Source: JBECKX01 sp964468475 (GTDB taxonomy: Bacteria > Zixibacteria > MSB-5A5 > CAIYYT01). From it: a stretch of 47,870 bases of DNA. The first letter of the stretch is position 1; each line of letters begins with the position of its first letter. The position numbers and the translations under genes are program-made. The stretch spans positions 1 to 47,870 of the forward strand of contig CAYXUL010000020.1 in the NCBI GenBank assembly GCA_964468475.1. Direction: 5' to 3'. Positions 24,994-32,994 of the stretch are shown piece after piece. A model generated the notes under the pieces. It ran no database searches and was not told the DNA's origin. It saw nothing but the letters and a program-made list of their open reading frames with translations.

Positions 24994-27594
24994 TCAACTA
25001 ACTAATTCCGCAAAATCCCTGTGCTCGCGCAGCGGGGCGAAGTCGGCGCTCGTCTTCAGGAGTTCCTTTGATATCATCGAGGGAACGCTCAACAGAAATC
25101 TCAGGTGGCCAATGGCGCCGTCAAGGTCGCCGACCATAGTGCAAATCAGGCTGAGCGTTTCAAGATAGGTGCATCCAAAAACCTGATCTTTGGAAAACGG
25201 CATGATTTCAACCGCCTTAGTGCCTTCCAGCAGAGCTTGCTCCTTCTTGCCCTGACCGGCCAGCGCCATTCCCAAATGCGAATGATAGCGGGCGTCATTG
25301 GGGTTACTTTTCACCTTGCTTTCGAGTAGTACTCGTGCCGAATCAAAGTTACCACGAGCCTGCTCTGCCATTCCCTGGCGCAGGTTAAGTCTCCCCTTAT
25401 TGATGAAGTACAACTCCATCTCAGTGTCATCAATATACAGCTTGTCAATTGCCGCTCCCGGATCACCGCCACAGTATTCGATAAACGGGTCGAGCAGAAT
25501 CCATTCAATCACCATGCCCGCCGGGTCAAACTTAGATTCGGCTTCGTGAAACACATCCGCCGTTGCTGCTACGTCACCCGTATCGAGCAAGATTGAGATT
25601 GCATTTCGGGCGTACGCATCCATCCAATCGGGGACAAGCATGACCGCACGCGCGAAATTACCGACCGCAAAAGTATAATTACGCATTAACATGGCGGTGT
25701 TGCCCATCTCGTAGGCCAGCAGCGCTGAACGCGGGTCAAGATCGGATGCCTTTCGCAAGTTCCGTTCCGCATCATGCCAGCGGCCGATTCGTCTCTGAAT
25801 GAAAGCCGTAGCCGCCAGCAGCGAGCTATTGTTGGGCTGGCTGGCGCGCGCCAGGGCAAAGTGCTGCAGAGCCTGAACATAGTCATTGTTGGCGTAGTAG
25901 TAGAAATAACCAAGTGCAAGGTGAGTCTCTTCGTGATCGGGTGCCAAAGCCTCCGCCTTCTCGGCTGCCGCCTTAGCGCGCTGAACACGTTGCTGGGTTC
26001 GATCGTGGAAAAACCAGTACATTGTCGAGTGCGCCCGGGCGGCGCGTGCGTGGGCGATAGCAAACTGTGGGTCAAGCTGCACCGCTTGCTCGTACATCTC
26101 GATAGCCTTCTCGATATCTCCCGCCGCCGTGCTCTTTGGGAAGAACTCGTTTCCACGCAGATAGCAGTCGAACGCCCGCAGATCGTTGGTGGGACGCGCC
26201 CCCAATTGAGAGATATCGGAGTCACCCAACGCGAATCCCAACGCCTTGGAGATCTCGCCGGCAAGTTCAGACTCAAGAGTGAAGATCTGATCGAGCACAC
26301 GATCATAGGTTTCTGCCCAGAGATACGACTCATCCTTAATGTCAATCAATTTGCAGCTGAGACGAAACTGCGATGGTTGCCGTGAAGTGTCCCAACGGAT
26401 GGTGCCGCTGAGTAGATATTCCACACCGAGTTCCCGTCCAATCACGGTCGGGGTTGAGTCACGAAGATTGTAGTGGCGAGCACTGCTGTTTGAAATGACT
26501 TTCAGTTCTTTCAACTTTGCCAGGGCCGTCGTTATTTCATCGGTGATCCCTTCCGCAAAATAACCCTGATCTGCCGCGCCCAGATTATCGAAGGGCAAAA
26601 TCGCTACCGGCGTTCGCACACTCATCGAGGTCTGAGTCAATCCGGAGGATAGTGATGGTTCCGCCGGAATGCTTGTAATGGCGGCAGTACGGTCAGTATC
26701 CAGGGGTGGTAAAGTGGAGTTCGTCGGCTGTTTCAGGAAACTCCGAAGCGCATTGGCAAATTCTGCAGCGTTTTGAAAACGATCTTCGCGGCGTTTATGC
26801 AACGCCTTTGCGACCAGGTTGCTCAAAGCAGGCTGCACGTCGGGTACCCTCTCGGACAAAGGCGGGTGTGGGTCGTTTATGATCGCGAACAAAGTCCCGA
26901 TCTCGTTTTCGCGCTTAAACGGCGAAATCCCCCCCAGCATTTCATACAGCATCACTCCCAGCGAAAAGATATCTGAACGCTGATCGAGTTCTTCGCCACG
27001 CGCCTGTTCGGGTGACATATATGATATTGTTCCCAGTCGCACTCCAGTGCTGGTGAGGTTTGAGACTGACTGGAACTTGGCCAACCCAAAATCAAGGATT
27101 TTAGCTTGTCCGCGTTTGTTGATAATGATGTTGGCTGGTTTAATGTCACGATGGATGACGCCTTCTTCGTGAGCGGCGCTCAGCCCTTCGCAAATCTGTA
27201 GCGCGATGTCACAGGCTTGTTCTTGTTCAAGCTTACTTGCCTGCATGATTGTTTTAAGCGATTCCCCTTCAACCAACTCCATCGCGATATATTGTCTACC
27301 CTGAAATTCGCCGATCTCGTAAATCGTAATGATGTTGGGATGATTAAGCGCCGCTGCCGTCTGCGCTTCGCGCAGGAAGCGAGCCCTTGTTTCGTCATCG
27401 TCAGCCGTATGCGGGGGCAGGAGCTTGACCGCCAGTTGTCGTTGCAGCCGTGCGTCAAACGCGCGAAACACTTCGCCCATGCCGCCAACGCCTAATCTAC
27501 CCCGTAGCTCAAAATGGGCTATGTGCAGGGGAAAATCTTGTGCCGACTGAGCTTGCGTTTTGTCGTCATCGTTCTGCTTCTCGGGATCCGACAT
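24994..27594 (-). CDS. Ser/Thr protein kinase with TolB_N-like and TPR domains
   Basis: This is an 866-aa Hanks-type kinase. The kinase domain (about residues 25-288) has the Gly-rich loop GVGGMGEVF, Lys57 (LAVKLL), HRDIKPANI (Asp150) and DFG (Asp168), so it should be active. A middle domain (about 328-465: PVAILPFDNLGAADQGYFAEGI, then LLSGTIRW) resembles the TolB N-terminal/FlgO-like domain often seen after such kinases. The C-terminal half (about 475-860) is TPR-rich. No transmembrane helix is visible, unlike PknB-type receptors, so it is probably cytoplasmic and reads partners through the TPRs. The start at 27594 has AGAGAG just upstream. Confidence 0.93.
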   Translation of the reverse strand: MSDPEKQNDDDKTQAQSAQDFPLHIAHFELRGRLGVGGMGEVFRAFDARLQRQLAVKLLPPHTADDDETRARFLREAQTAAALNHPNIITIYEIGEFQGRQYIAMELVEGESLKTIMQASKLEQEQACDIALQICEGLSAAHEEGVIHRDIKPANIIINKRGQAKILDFGLAKFQSVSNLTSTGVRLGTISYMSPEQARGEELDQRSDIFSLGVMLYEMLGGISPFKRENEIGTLFAIINDPHPPLSERVPDVQPALSNLVAKALHKRREDRFQNAAEFANALRSFLKQPTNSTLPPLDTDRTAAITSIPAEPSLSSGLTQTSMSVRTPVAILPFDNLGAADQGYFAEGITDEITTALAKLKELKVISNSSARHYNLRDSTPTVIGRELGVEYLLSGTIRWDTSRQPSQFRLSCKLIDIKDESYLWAETYDRVLDQIFTLESELAGEISKALGFALGDSDISQLGARPTNDLRAFDCYLRGNEFFPKSTAAGDIEKAIEMYEQAVQLDPQFAIAHARAARAHSTMYWFFHDRTQQRVQRAKAAAEKAEALAPDHEETHLALGYFYYYANNDYVQALQHFALARASQPNNSSLLAATAFIQRRIGRWHDAERNLRKASDLDPRSALLAYEMGNTAMLMRNYTFAVGNFARAVMLVPDWMDAYARNAISILLDTGDVAATADVFHEAESKFDPAGMVIEWILLDPFIEYCGGDPGAAIDKLYIDDTEMELYFINKGRLNLRQGMAEQARGNFDSARVLLESKVKSNPNDARYHSHLGMALAGQGKKEQALLEGTKAVEIMPFSKDQVFGCTYLETLSLICTMVGDLDGAIGHLRFLLSVPSMISKELLKTSADFAPLREHRDFAELVS

Positions 27595-27684
27595 ATCTCT
27601 CTACTGGTCGATACGTTAGTAGTTTGGCATAAGCAAATCGCCGCTAGTGTCACGATATACAGCCAGAATAGAGGAAAAATAGCG

Positions 27685-27756
27685 ATGAAGCAAATGAAAT
27701 GGGTCTTATCACAGCTTTTGCGCGGAGGCGCGCCGGCAAAAACTCGGAATGATTAA
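27685..27756 (+). CDS. Candidate 23-aa small ORF
   Basis: This is a very short frame with a good ribosome binding site, GAGGA at 27671-27675, 9 nt before the ATG. It encodes a basic peptide beginning MKQMKWVLSQLL. The stop codon abuts a perfect 10-bp hairpin. It could be a leader or small protein on the strand opposite the kinase, or chance. I have no homology evidence. Confidence 0.25.
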   Translation: MKQMKWVLSQLLRGGAPAKTRND

Positions 27757-27783
27757 ACGGCTGCGCTGTTACACGCAGCCGTT
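27756..27783. terminator. Perfect 10-bp hairpin between dockerin and kinase genes
   Basis: AACGGCTGCG (27756-27765) pairs with CGCAGCCGTT (27774-27783) around an 8-nt loop. It lies 37 bp past the stop of the dockerin gene on the minus strand, where a short TTTAATCATT follows the stem. It probably ends that transcript, and perhaps also the small plus-strand ORF. Confidence 0.6.
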
Positions 27784-27819
27784 CAGGATTGATTTGGTAA
27801 TGATTACTATCTGCGACTG

Positions 27820-28329
27820 TTAGAATTGAAACACCAGCCGCAGAATTTCAACTGCATCACCTATACTGATGACCCCGTCGCCATTCACATCGGCGGCGCA
27901 GACTTGAGCGGGCGGTGGACCGTTGCTAAATATGTAGTTGATGATGTAGACTGCATCCGATAAGCTAACTGCACCGCTTCCATCGGCATCGCCTGCTCGG
28001 CACTTCTCTCCAAAATTCTGCCAAAAGCCTTGATGGATGATATAGTTGGGCGTAGTTACTTCTCCGATGGCAGTTTGTACGGCAGTGCCGAACAATACCT
28101 TATCGGTTCCGATGGTGGCCTGAGTTCCACCGGACGATATTACCTGCCAGGACAGGCTAGTCGCTGTAACAGTGTAGTTCTGAGATTGTGACCCGGCGAC
28201 CGGCACCCGTCCTTCGACCTTGGTTTTTTGCTCCGCCCGGTTCGCGGTTTCTGACGCATCGATACTCGGTGGCAGCAACACGATCGAAATCAGAAGTGCG
28301 ACCAGACCTGTCTGAGTGATTTTAGTCAT
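27820..28329 (-). CDS. Secreted protein with C-terminal dockerin-type repeats
   Basis: This is a 169-aa exported protein with a signal peptide (about residues 1-25), a small beta-rich segment (about 45-108, ending NYIIHQGFWQNFG), then a dockerin type I pair. The first repeat is about 114-140 (GDADGSGAVSLSDAVYIINY) and the second about 146-168 (DVNGDGVISIGDAVEILRLV). Each has the DxDGxGxVxxxDAV calcium-binding loop. Dockerins normally bind cohesins; no cohesin is visible here, and in FCB-type genomes such repeats often occur without cellulosomes. Cys109 and Cys143 flank the first repeat. It sits 25 bp downstream of the larger secreted protein and is probably co-expressed. Confidence 0.87.
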   Translation of the reverse strand: MTKITQTGLVALLISIVLLPPSIDASETANRAEQKTKVEGRVPVAGSQSQNYTVTATSLSWQVISSGGTQATIGTDKVLFGTAVQTAIGEVTTPNYIIHQGFWQNFGEKCRAGDADGSGAVSLSDAVYIINYIFSNGPPPAQVCAADVNGDGVISIGDAVEILRLVFQF

Positions 28330-28354
28330 AGTCTGTTACCTTTCGCTGCGCCGA

Positions 28355-29566
28355 TTAACGGCTGCCCAGATCGCGAGCCTGTAACAGTGCCTTGATTTCC
28401 GTGAGCTGCTCTTTCAGCGTGGCAATTTCGCGCGCCTGTCGTTCAAGTTCGGTAGCGGTTGCTGATTTTGCCGCAACCGTAGCGACCGCTGAATCGCCGA
28501 TTTTTCTGGCGTTAGCAGTTGATGTTGATGCTGACTGCGATGCCTCGGCACCACTCACCAGACCGTAAGCTTTCGGAATATAGACAAGTGACAGCGTCGA
28601 CTTTGACGCGGAAAAGTCATCATCACCTTCTGTTCTTTGTCCAAGCAAATAGAAGGCATGAGGGCCGGATGTGACAGCGAAAATCTTTGCCACCGAAATT
28701 ACGTTTCGGTTCATCGAATTGGCAGTGTTACCCGGTACTGTCCAGCGCTTGCTTTGATCTGATGCTAGTGCACCAGGCAGGTCAGAAACTCCGGCCCGTA
28801 ATGTCGAGTTCACTCCGCCCGTTTGCTGGACGTCAGCCTCAAAGGATGCCAGCGCCATGACGTATCCGTCCGCCGGGCAGTCAATTGTCTCCGATAGTAT
28901 TTCCGTTAAATTATCGGCAACCACAACCCGCGTCTGCGGATCTTCTGCCTGGGCGGCGCCGGAGTTGATGGCAGCCGTGCACTGTCGGCTCAAATCACCC
29001 GAAAATAGCAAACACGGTGTGTAAACTTCCTCGGCATTGGCGTAAAACTTGACGATGTTGTTCTCATCCAGTAATTCATAGCGAAGATCCTCTGCCGCGC
29101 CGCTTTTTGTAGCGCCGTCTACCAAACCGATCGTACCCGAAATAACACCACCCCTGGCGCCATCAACGGTCTCAACGCGGGTTGAATAACCAACCGAGAC
29201 CAGACGAGTGCGAGGTGAACTCTCCGGCTCCCCCTGAATCGTCAGACCCAGATAACTCTGGGATGTCGAAAATACATCCTCGGTGATCGGGACCGTTTCA
29301 CCGAGAATCACATTGAAAAGCCCGTCGGTGACATCGATCGTCAGCGTTTCTTCCCACCTTAAGGAAGAGGGATCGGTCGACGTCGGATCATCCCAGATTC
29401 TGAAGGTGACAACCAAACCTTGAGCATTGATCGGATCCCCATTTGAATCTGTTAACAGGCCCTGATAATTCAGCAAACTGGGGGTCACCCCCTGCGCGTA
29501 TGCCGGTACCGCCACTAGCAGGGCCAACATGACCACACCTAGAGCGAAATAGTTTTTCCTCCGCAT
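28355..29566 (-). CDS. Secreted tail-fibre-like protein with C-terminal coiled coil
   Basis: This is a 403-aa protein with a clear Sec signal peptide (cleavage after AYA, about residue 24). The N-terminal region (about 30-130) resembles modules seen in tail-fibre-like and cell-surface proteins: PSLLNYQGLLTDSNGDPINA, then GLFNVILGE and a YLGLTIQGE segment. The middle (about 180-335) is beta-rich and unrecognised. The C-terminus has an Ala/Ser-rich stretch and a heptad helix (about 372-398, ELERQAREIATLKEQLTEIK) that could trimerise it. A GAGGTGAG ribosome binding site lies at 29570-29577. No phage genes are nearby, so I read it as a host surface protein. Confidence 0.8.
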   Translation of the reverse strand: MRRKNYFALGVVMLALLVAVPAYAQGVTPSLLNYQGLLTDSNGDPINAQGLVVTFRIWDDPTSTDPSSLRWEETLTIDVTDGLFNVILGETVPITEDVFSTSQSYLGLTIQGEPESSPRTRLVSVGYSTRVETVDGARGGVISGTIGLVDGATKSGAAEDLRYELLDENNIVKFYANAEEVYTPCLLFSGDLSRQCTAAINSGAAQAEDPQTRVVVADNLTEILSETIDCPADGYVMALASFEADVQQTGGVNSTLRAGVSDLPGALASDQSKRWTVPGNTANSMNRNVISVAKIFAVTSGPHAFYLLGQRTEGDDDFSASKSTLSLVYIPKAYGLVSGAEASQSASTSTANARKIGDSAVATVAAKSATATELERQAREIATLKEQLTEIKALLQARDLGSR

Positions 29567-29946
29567 GACTCACCTCTTGATATTCGTGATAAATTGACTG
29601 TACCGTCGAGTGCAGTATCACAACCGCTGCACTGCTTACGTCGTTGCGCTAGCCCTAACGGTTGCTTTGGTCACTTTCTACCCCCCGTTGGTCGCCTTCG
29701 TCATATCGAAGCTAACACTCGACACGTCTGAAAACAAGAAAAAACGGACTAAGTGGGTTCATAAATACGGAGATAGAATACCACGTCAGTCTTTATTAGC
29801 GGGAGATCAAAAGACAACTGAAGCAGATAGTTAGTCTCGCAAATTCGAACAACGATCGGGTTCTTGAGCAGAGGTCTGCGAGAAACTAAGGGAACTGTAC
29901 TCACTCCCGGTGCGAGGTGCAAATGGCCCACTCGGGATGAAACGAA
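29567..29946. other. Intergenic region upstream of the tail-fibre-like gene
   Basis: I see no convincing gene. A GTG-started 74-aa plus-strand frame at 29610-29834 has a hydrophobic start but no ribosome binding site. The region holds the leader and ribosome binding site of the 29566 gene. No clear sigma70 promoter or repeat was found. Confidence 0.5.
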
Positions 29947-30297
29947 TCAGCCGACACCACTCATTTCGCGCCGTCGCAGAAACCAAATCGAACCAAAAGC
30001 AAGAAACCACGCGGGAATGACAGTGGAGGTAACGGAAAACAGGTGTTTATCGAGTAGTTTGCTGGGCGTCGGTAGCAGCCCAAAGTGAAACTCATCTCGC
30101 ACGACGGTCTCGGTTTTAGCATCACCTTCGTAGAAACCGGCGGCGGCAAGTGGGTCATCCCGGGCAACATCCTTCGTCATTTCTCCGACGACCTGAAACT
30201 TGGTGTAGTAGTCACCTCCCGTAGCCTGCCAGAGAACGATCGCAGCGATGGTTACCGCAAAAGCAATCGCGAGAATGAGTTGAATGCGCTTGTTCAT
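29947..30297 (-). CDS. Small two-helix membrane protein
   Basis: This is a 116-aa protein with an N-terminal membrane helix (about residues 5-24), a soluble middle (about 26-85, with GGDYYTKFQVVGEMT and a charged KTETVVRDEFHFG stretch), and a second helix (about 88-108) ending in RRR. The charges suggest the middle lies in the periplasm. I do not recognise a family. It starts 21 bp after the YceI gene stop, so it is probably co-transcribed with it. Confidence 0.68.
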   Translation of the reverse strand: MNKRIQLILAIAFAVTIAAIVLWQATGGDYYTKFQVVGEMTKDVARDDPLAAAGFYEGDAKTETVVRDEFHFGLLPTPSKLLDKHLFSVTSTVIPAWFLAFGSIWFLRRREMSGVG

Positions 30298-30318
30298 TAG
30301 GAGGCAGCCGAGTAAGTG

Positions 30319-31044
30319 CTAAGGACCAGTCAAGAGAGATGGATTAACCGTACTGGCGACGACTGTGACTTCGATACTGATCTTCTTCCCCACCTTGGAG
30401 CCAATTAGCCTTTTGCTTGAAGGTCCCTTGATGTCAAAATCTGCGAGTACGATCGTAAATTCGGTTCGCGCCGCCAGCAGATCACCGGGGAGTCGTTGCC
30501 GTGTCTGTTCGCTTTCCTTCAGATAGGTTATGCGCGCCGGAACCTCGAGAGTCTTACTCTTGCCATGCACTGAAAAATCGCCAACGACAGTCACGTCGTA
30601 GGAGCCTGATCCGGCATCTGATTGAACCTCCTTTATATCCTTCACTTCAGTGATCGCAAATTCGATGTAGGGAAACTCACCGGCATTCAGCCAGTCTTCA
30701 CTCTGAAGGTGCTCATTTCGTAAGGGGATTCCGGTTTCCAGGCTCGCTATCGGTACGCGGATATTTCCGCTGCCGCCTGCTTGTGGATTAAGTGGATTGA
30801 AATAGAGCGTTCCCTCGATCTCATTTGAAGTGCCGACGATATCTTCCAGCGGCGCTTTGCTCTTGAAAGTTGCGGTATTCCCCTGATTCGGGTCGGCAAT
30901 GTAGAACGGAATCATTCCATCAGTAGGGGACGCCTGCGAATCTATGCTGCCTGTAATCTTTGCAGAATCACTTTGTCCAAATACTGCTGCAGACAAGAGC
31001 AGAATGAGCGATGCTGCGGTCAGGGATGTTCGGACACACTCCAC
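30319..31044 (-). CDS. YceI-like secreted protein
   Basis: This is a 241-aa exported protein with a signal peptide (about residues 1-23) and a YceI-like lipocalin-type beta-barrel (about 28-230). Telling segments are FPYIEFAITEVKDI, then VVGDFSVHGKSKTLEVPARI, and the C-terminal FTIVLADFDIKG. YceI proteins bind isoprenoid or other hydrophobic ligands. The start is GTG at 31044 with AAGGAG at 31051-31056, 6-7 nt upstream. The M48 protease gene ends 106 bp upstream on the same strand. Confidence 0.87.
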   Translation of the reverse strand: MECVRTSLTAASLILLLSAAVFGQSDSAKITGSIDSQASPTDGMIPFYIADPNQGNTATFKSKAPLEDIVGTSNEIEGTLYFNPLNPQAGGSGNIRVPIASLETGIPLRNEHLQSEDWLNAGEFPYIEFAITEVKDIKEVQSDAGSGSYDVTVVGDFSVHGKSKTLEVPARITYLKESEQTRQRLPGDLLAARTEFTIVLADFDIKGPSSKRLIGSKVGKKISIEVTVVASTVNPSLLTGP

Positions 31045-31150
31045 GCAAATCTCCTTGGCTGTTCAGACACTTTGACAGCAATACAGAGACTTGTGCAGTC
31101 CAATTTCGTACAGGGGAGCAGAGGGCTGAGACTTCGCCTGACTTCTGGGC

Positions 31151-32638
31151 CTAAGGCAACGGTTTGCCCACGATCATCTTGATTTCCTGTCCGGACGAGA
31201 TGGGAGAGTTCTTGTCCACACGGTTTATCAATGCCAGCTGATCGAGTGTTGCCGGAGAGTTGTAGCGGTCCTTCAGTGCCTGCAGGGTCGTCGCTTTATC
31301 GGCGCGGATGATGTCGATTCGCCAGGGGGTGACATCGAGTTTCTCGCGATCGGTGAGGGGCGCGAAACTACGCGCCGCGGCACGGCCCTCCGGCTCGTGC
31401 TTGCTCCAACCGTCGGTTGTCCCGAAAGCCAGCACCTGATAGACTTTGCCACCGTAAGCATAGAAATAGGCTACCCCGGCCAGTTCGCCACTCTGGGATG
31501 AGGCGCGGAAGTCGCCCCATGAGGCGGAGACATTATTGATGTTACCCGAGGCGGTGTTGCTTGCAGTCAGTCCCTGCTGGCCGAAAAACGTGCCAGCCGC
31601 CTCGCCGGCGGAATTTGATTGTGCAAACGATACCTGTACCAAAGCATTCTGGTCCGGGGAGCCGGCGAGCACAGCCGCCACCTGATTTTCGGTTTGCCAG
31701 CCGTTAGGGAATGTGATCTGGAATTTCAGGTCAGGCTGGTAGAACTTCGAACCCTGGAAGTAACCCTGCCGCGGGTCTTTGCCAAACACAATGTTATTGA
31801 CATGAGAGTAGTAGTCTTTCTGATCGACAGTATACCCGCCGAAATTCGCTGACATCGTATCAATATCATTCTGAATCAGTTGGCGCCGGTTGCCCGGATC
31901 GGGATGAGTGGCCAGCCATTCCGGCACACCGCTGCCGCTGGACTTGGTCACGTTGTCGAGCATTGTCATCACGTCCACCATCTCACGCGGGTCGTGATGG
32001 ATGCGCCGCATATAGCGCAGTCCGAGAAAATCAGCCTGTTTCTCATCATCACGGCTGAATTTCAGGAATAGCAGTCCCAGACCGCTGTTGATCAGGCTGC
32101 TGTATTTCTCCAACTCCGGTTTCACGATGGTCGTCACGCCGAGACCCAGCCCGGCAAGTTGCTGCTTGCTTAGTTGATTAACGGAGTGCTTGGCAGTAAC
32201 GTGCCCGATTTCGTGGCCCATCACGCCACACAGTTCGGCCTCGTTGTTGAGGTAAGGCAGAATACCACGGGTTACATAGATGAACCCCCCCGGCAGCGCG
32301 AAGGCATTAACTGCGGGGTCATCAACCACGGTGAATGTCCACGGCAGATTAGGGCGTTCAGACTTAGCGGCCATCTCGTGCCCCAGTTTGCTTACGTATT
32401 GCTGCAGGGAGGTGTCGGGGTAGACACCCATCGAAGCGATAATCGACTTGTGGGCATCTTCGCCCATCTGGATCTCTTGCGATTCGCTGATCAGGTTGAA
32501 TTGCCGTTCGCCGGTTGCCTTGTTGACGGCACAACTAACCAGGCTGAAAGCCAGAGCGCCGAGCGCCAGCAATGCCAGCAGGTGAGCGCCGATTGCGCTA
32601 AGATTTCGATTACTCGTCGCGATTCCATAATCCTTCAT
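31151..32638 (-). CDS. M48 family metalloprotease lipoprotein
   Basis: This is a 495-aa protein with a lipoprotein signal ending at Cys36 (SLVSC). The M48 catalytic domain has HEIGH (142-146) and the downstream DDEKQADFLGLRYM segment that supplies the third zinc ligand. A middle region (about 285-430) is unassigned. A C-terminal LysM-like domain (about 437-495: IIRADKATTLQALKDRYNS, then INRVDKNSPISSGQEIKMIVG) could bind peptidoglycan. BepA/LoiP-type M48 enzymes survey outer-membrane protein assembly; the C-terminus here differs from BepA's TPRs. On the minus strand, a 7-bp hairpin (GAGGCTG/CAGCCTC at 32662-32684) lies in its leader. Confidence 0.9.
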   Translation of the reverse strand: MKDYGIATSNRNLSAIGAHLLALLALGALAFSLVSCAVNKATGERQFNLISESQEIQMGEDAHKSIIASMGVYPDTSLQQYVSKLGHEMAAKSERPNLPWTFTVVDDPAVNAFALPGGFIYVTRGILPYLNNEAELCGVMGHEIGHVTAKHSVNQLSKQQLAGLGLGVTTIVKPELEKYSSLINSGLGLLFLKFSRDDEKQADFLGLRYMRRIHHDPREMVDVMTMLDNVTKSSGSGVPEWLATHPDPGNRRQLIQNDIDTMSANFGGYTVDQKDYYSHVNNIVFGKDPRQGYFQGSKFYQPDLKFQITFPNGWQTENQVAAVLAGSPDQNALVQVSFAQSNSAGEAAGTFFGQQGLTASNTASGNINNVSASWGDFRASSQSGELAGVAYFYAYGGKVYQVLAFGTTDGWSKHEPEGRAAARSFAPLTDREKLDVTPWRIDIIRADKATTLQALKDRYNSPATLDQLALINRVDKNSPISSGQEIKMIVGKPLP

Positions 32639-32994
32639 ATTCTACCAATCCTCTCTTCCGTGAGGCTGCCGCATCGTCAGCCTCTTAGAGTCTACCATAC
32701 CGACAAATTACAAATCTCTACCGAAAGCGCATCTATAAATCGACTGTAAACGTTACCCTCCGCACTCTATTCTCAATTACTGCCAACCGAATCTTGACTG
32801 CCATCGTGTTACTAGGTATGTTGACCGATCAATACGCCGGAATGTATAGATTAGACACCAAGGTAGTCTGCTTTGGGGCGACTCTCACCAGCGATTGAGC
32901 GATGCAACCGGTGATTGACGACTGCGTTTAGCCAATAAATGGGGCGGGCAGGCCTTTGCGATAAGTGCATGACAAAGCCTCAGGAGCATAGATA
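32639..32994. other. Divergent intergenic region, protease and aceE
   Basis: I see no gene here. It contains the aceE promoter candidate (32821-32850) and, on the other side, the leader of the M48 protease with a 7-bp hairpin at 32662-32684. No perfect operator palindrome was found. Confidence 0.6.
32821..32850 (+). promoter_or_regulatory. Candidate promoter of aceE-aceF-lpd
   Basis: TTGACC (32821-32826) and TATAGA (32845-32850) are spaced by 18 bp. They would give a leader of about 137 nt before the aceE ATG. No regulator gene of the PdhR type lies beside it. Confidence 0.5.

Noticed and set aside
28355..29566. Reading the tail-fibre-like protein as part of a prophage
   Set aside because: It has a Sec signal peptide and no phage structural, packaging or integrase genes nearby, so a host surface protein is more likely.
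29610..29834. 74-aa plus-strand frame with a hydrophobic start
   Set aside because: GTG start without ribosome binding site, no neighbour in the same direction, and it overlaps the leader of the divergent gene. Probably chance.
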